Assembly: GCA_964035015.1 (NCBI GenBank)
Contig: OZ036003.1
Location: 3,075,031 to 3,139,030, forward strand
Length of the DNA: 64,000 nucleotides
Direction: 5' to 3'
DNA from: Corallium rubrum
Taxonomy: Eukaryota > Cnidaria > Anthozoa > Scleralcyonacea > Coralliidae
The number at the start of each line of letters is the position of its first letter. Position 1 is the stretch's first letter. The notes below the pieces were generated by a model. It saw only the letters and a list, made by a program, of their open reading frames with translations. It had not been told where the DNA came from and did not search any database. The position numbers and the translations under genes were made by a program. Below, one piece after another: positions 62,757-64,000 of this stretch.

Positions 62757-63022
62757 ATATATTACCAAAACCGATGATGCGCGGCATGGCCCAAAATAAA
62801 CATGTCATGTTTTCCGCCAAAACATTAACGAATCCGTCTGCATTCCTTAGCCTTTGAAATTGACACCGTGAGATCACTGCAATATGATTGGTCCATTTGC
62901 TTACTTTTGAATTCTCTAGCCAAAAACGTTTAGGAATGCAGACGGATTCGTCAATGTTTTGAACAGAAATCAGACGTGTTTTTTTAGGGCCATGCCGCGC
63001 ATCATCGGTTTTGGTAATATAT
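62757..63022. mobile_element. Fold-back MITE inside the intron
   Basis: atatattaccaaaaccgatg ... ggaatgcagacggattcg-type arms: left 62757-~62860, right ~62930-63022. Ends ATATATTACC/GGTAATATAT; TA-rich target. Noncoding, inside the intron of the hAT-like gene. Confidence 0.8.
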
Positions 63023-63244
63023 GAAATATCTTTTTACCAGCTTAAAATCGGTGGTTGAAGATAGGGATTACCTTAGGGGGAATTAATTTTTGCGGGAATT
63101 TAATTTTGAGGTAAGACCTCAACGACAAAATTAAATTACTTTGGAGGTTCCTCAGCAATAAGAATCGTAGTTTGTTGCAAAATCCATTCTATTTTTTATT
63201 ATTATATATACTTTTTGTTCTATTGTTTGTTTTTATCTGTACAG

Positions 63245-64000
63245 GTACCAGTATCATCAAAAAGAGCAACTTTACTGATCACCTCAAGAAGAGTGTGACG
63301 CACCAGACAGCAGTGCTTCGTTTGTCTGAGCAGACAACATCCGTGGACATCTCCGGTGTAACATCTGCTGCAGTCGCGTCCAGCCAGAGGAGCATAGTTA
63401 CGCACTTCCGTAGCCAGACAGCAGAGCAGCAAGATCAGCTGGTAAAAAAATTTCAACTTGCCCACTTTCTTGCGACCCAAGGAAAGTCGTTTCGGCTTTA
63501 TGAGCAGCTCGTGGCATTTGAACGCGATGTTCACCAAGTGAAGCTGGGACGTGCGTACGCAACAGATACAGCGTGCGCCGAAATGCTTACGTATTTAAGC
63601 AAGAGTGCTGTAATGGACAACATTGTTGCACCTCTGGCGGAAGGGAAAGCTAAGTTTTATAGCATCCACAATGATGGATCCAGCAGTGCTAAGACAATGG
63701 ACGAGAAAGAATTATTCGTTATCAAAATTGCTTCCGGTGGGATTATTAAATTCCACGCAATGAGTTTAGAAGAACCAGAAGAAACGGACGCCGAGGGGCT
63801 GAAACAAGCATTACACAAGTCGATTGCAAAAATTGGAGTAACTGAAGAGCAGAGGAAAGTCAAGGAGGTGGGCATGTGCACAGACGGTGCGCCTGTCAAT
63901 GTTAAAATGCACAGGATGGTAAAAGAAGAAGTTGGTGATCACCATCTGCTAACTTTGTGCCCAGCCCACAAAATTGAGCTTGCCATAAAGGATGGTTTTG
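63245..64000 (+). CDS. hAT/KIAA1586-like gene, exon 2, runs off the window
   Basis: Acceptor tgtttttatctgtacag before 63245. The frame is open to the last base (251 codons) and continues beyond. It begins SIIKKSNFTDHLKKSVTHQT, completing the zinc finger (H-x6-H). The transposase-like core includes FYSIHNDGSSSAKTMDEKEL and GMCTDGAPVNVKMHRMVKEE, then LCPAHKIELAIKDGF, the Asp-bearing strands and 'C.AH..ELA' motif of hAT-type RNase H folds. It lacks obvious decay, so it could be a young transposon or a domesticated gene. Truncated by the window edge; C-terminal dimerisation domain not visible. Confidence 0.8.

Overview
The window is eukaryotic DNA from a repeat-rich, AT-rich animal genome. A marine invertebrate, most likely a cnidarian, is my inference. 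It rests on the intron/exon structure, the abundant MITEs and microsatellites, a Penelope-type GIY-YIG fragment, a CR1/L2-type reverse transcriptase fragment, and a Maverick/Polinton. No ribosomal RNA gene, CRISPR array or prokaryotic gene is present.

Main feature (31487-51177): a 19.7-kb Maverick/Polinton (adintovirus-like) element. It has ~1.5-kb terminal inverted repeats (TIRs), AG...CT termini and a poly-T target duplication. Its minus-strand block carries a chromodomain integrase, an A32/FtsK-type packaging ATPase, a probable major capsid protein, a probable minor capsid/penton protein, a large membrane protein and a lectin-like protein split by a frame change. Its plus-strand block carries a two-part protein of unknown function, a series of small membrane proteins, a VLTF3-like late transcription factor, a protein made of two catalytically degenerate VRR-NUC repeats, a BRO-N/VRR-NUC/C2H2 protein and protein-primed DNA polymerase B. 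PolB has one in-frame TAA between motifs B and C, and its last ~61 codons lie inside the right TIR, so an orphan copy sits in the left TIR. Many start codons follow a recurrent TAGT-type motif. I found no adenain-type protease.

The element lies in an intron of a minus-strand host gene that I assembled from six phase-compatible exons (56.9, 28.1, 19.8, 10.1, 9.5 and 8.4 kb). The predicted protein is acidic and Ser/Thr-rich, with repeated TQxY motifs and an SDTD-like acidic motif. This fits an MDC1-like DNA-damage mediator; its FHA and BRCT ends are not seen in the window.

The introns are filled with mobile DNA. There are two 281-bp MITEs in opposite orientation (2.9-3.5 kb), a 7.3-kb long-TIR element with a 9-bp target duplication and RING-like coding remnants in both TIRs (11.3-18.6 kb), a 600-bp PIF/Harbinger-like MITE (18.7 kb), GAGCT-rich switch-like repeats (21.7-23.0 kb), a 2.3-kb CACTG-ended element (24.9-27.3 kb), many fold-back elements and very long microsatellites. 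At the right edge (62.3 kb to the end) a plus-strand, two-exon hAT/KIAA1586-like transposase-derived gene runs off the window.
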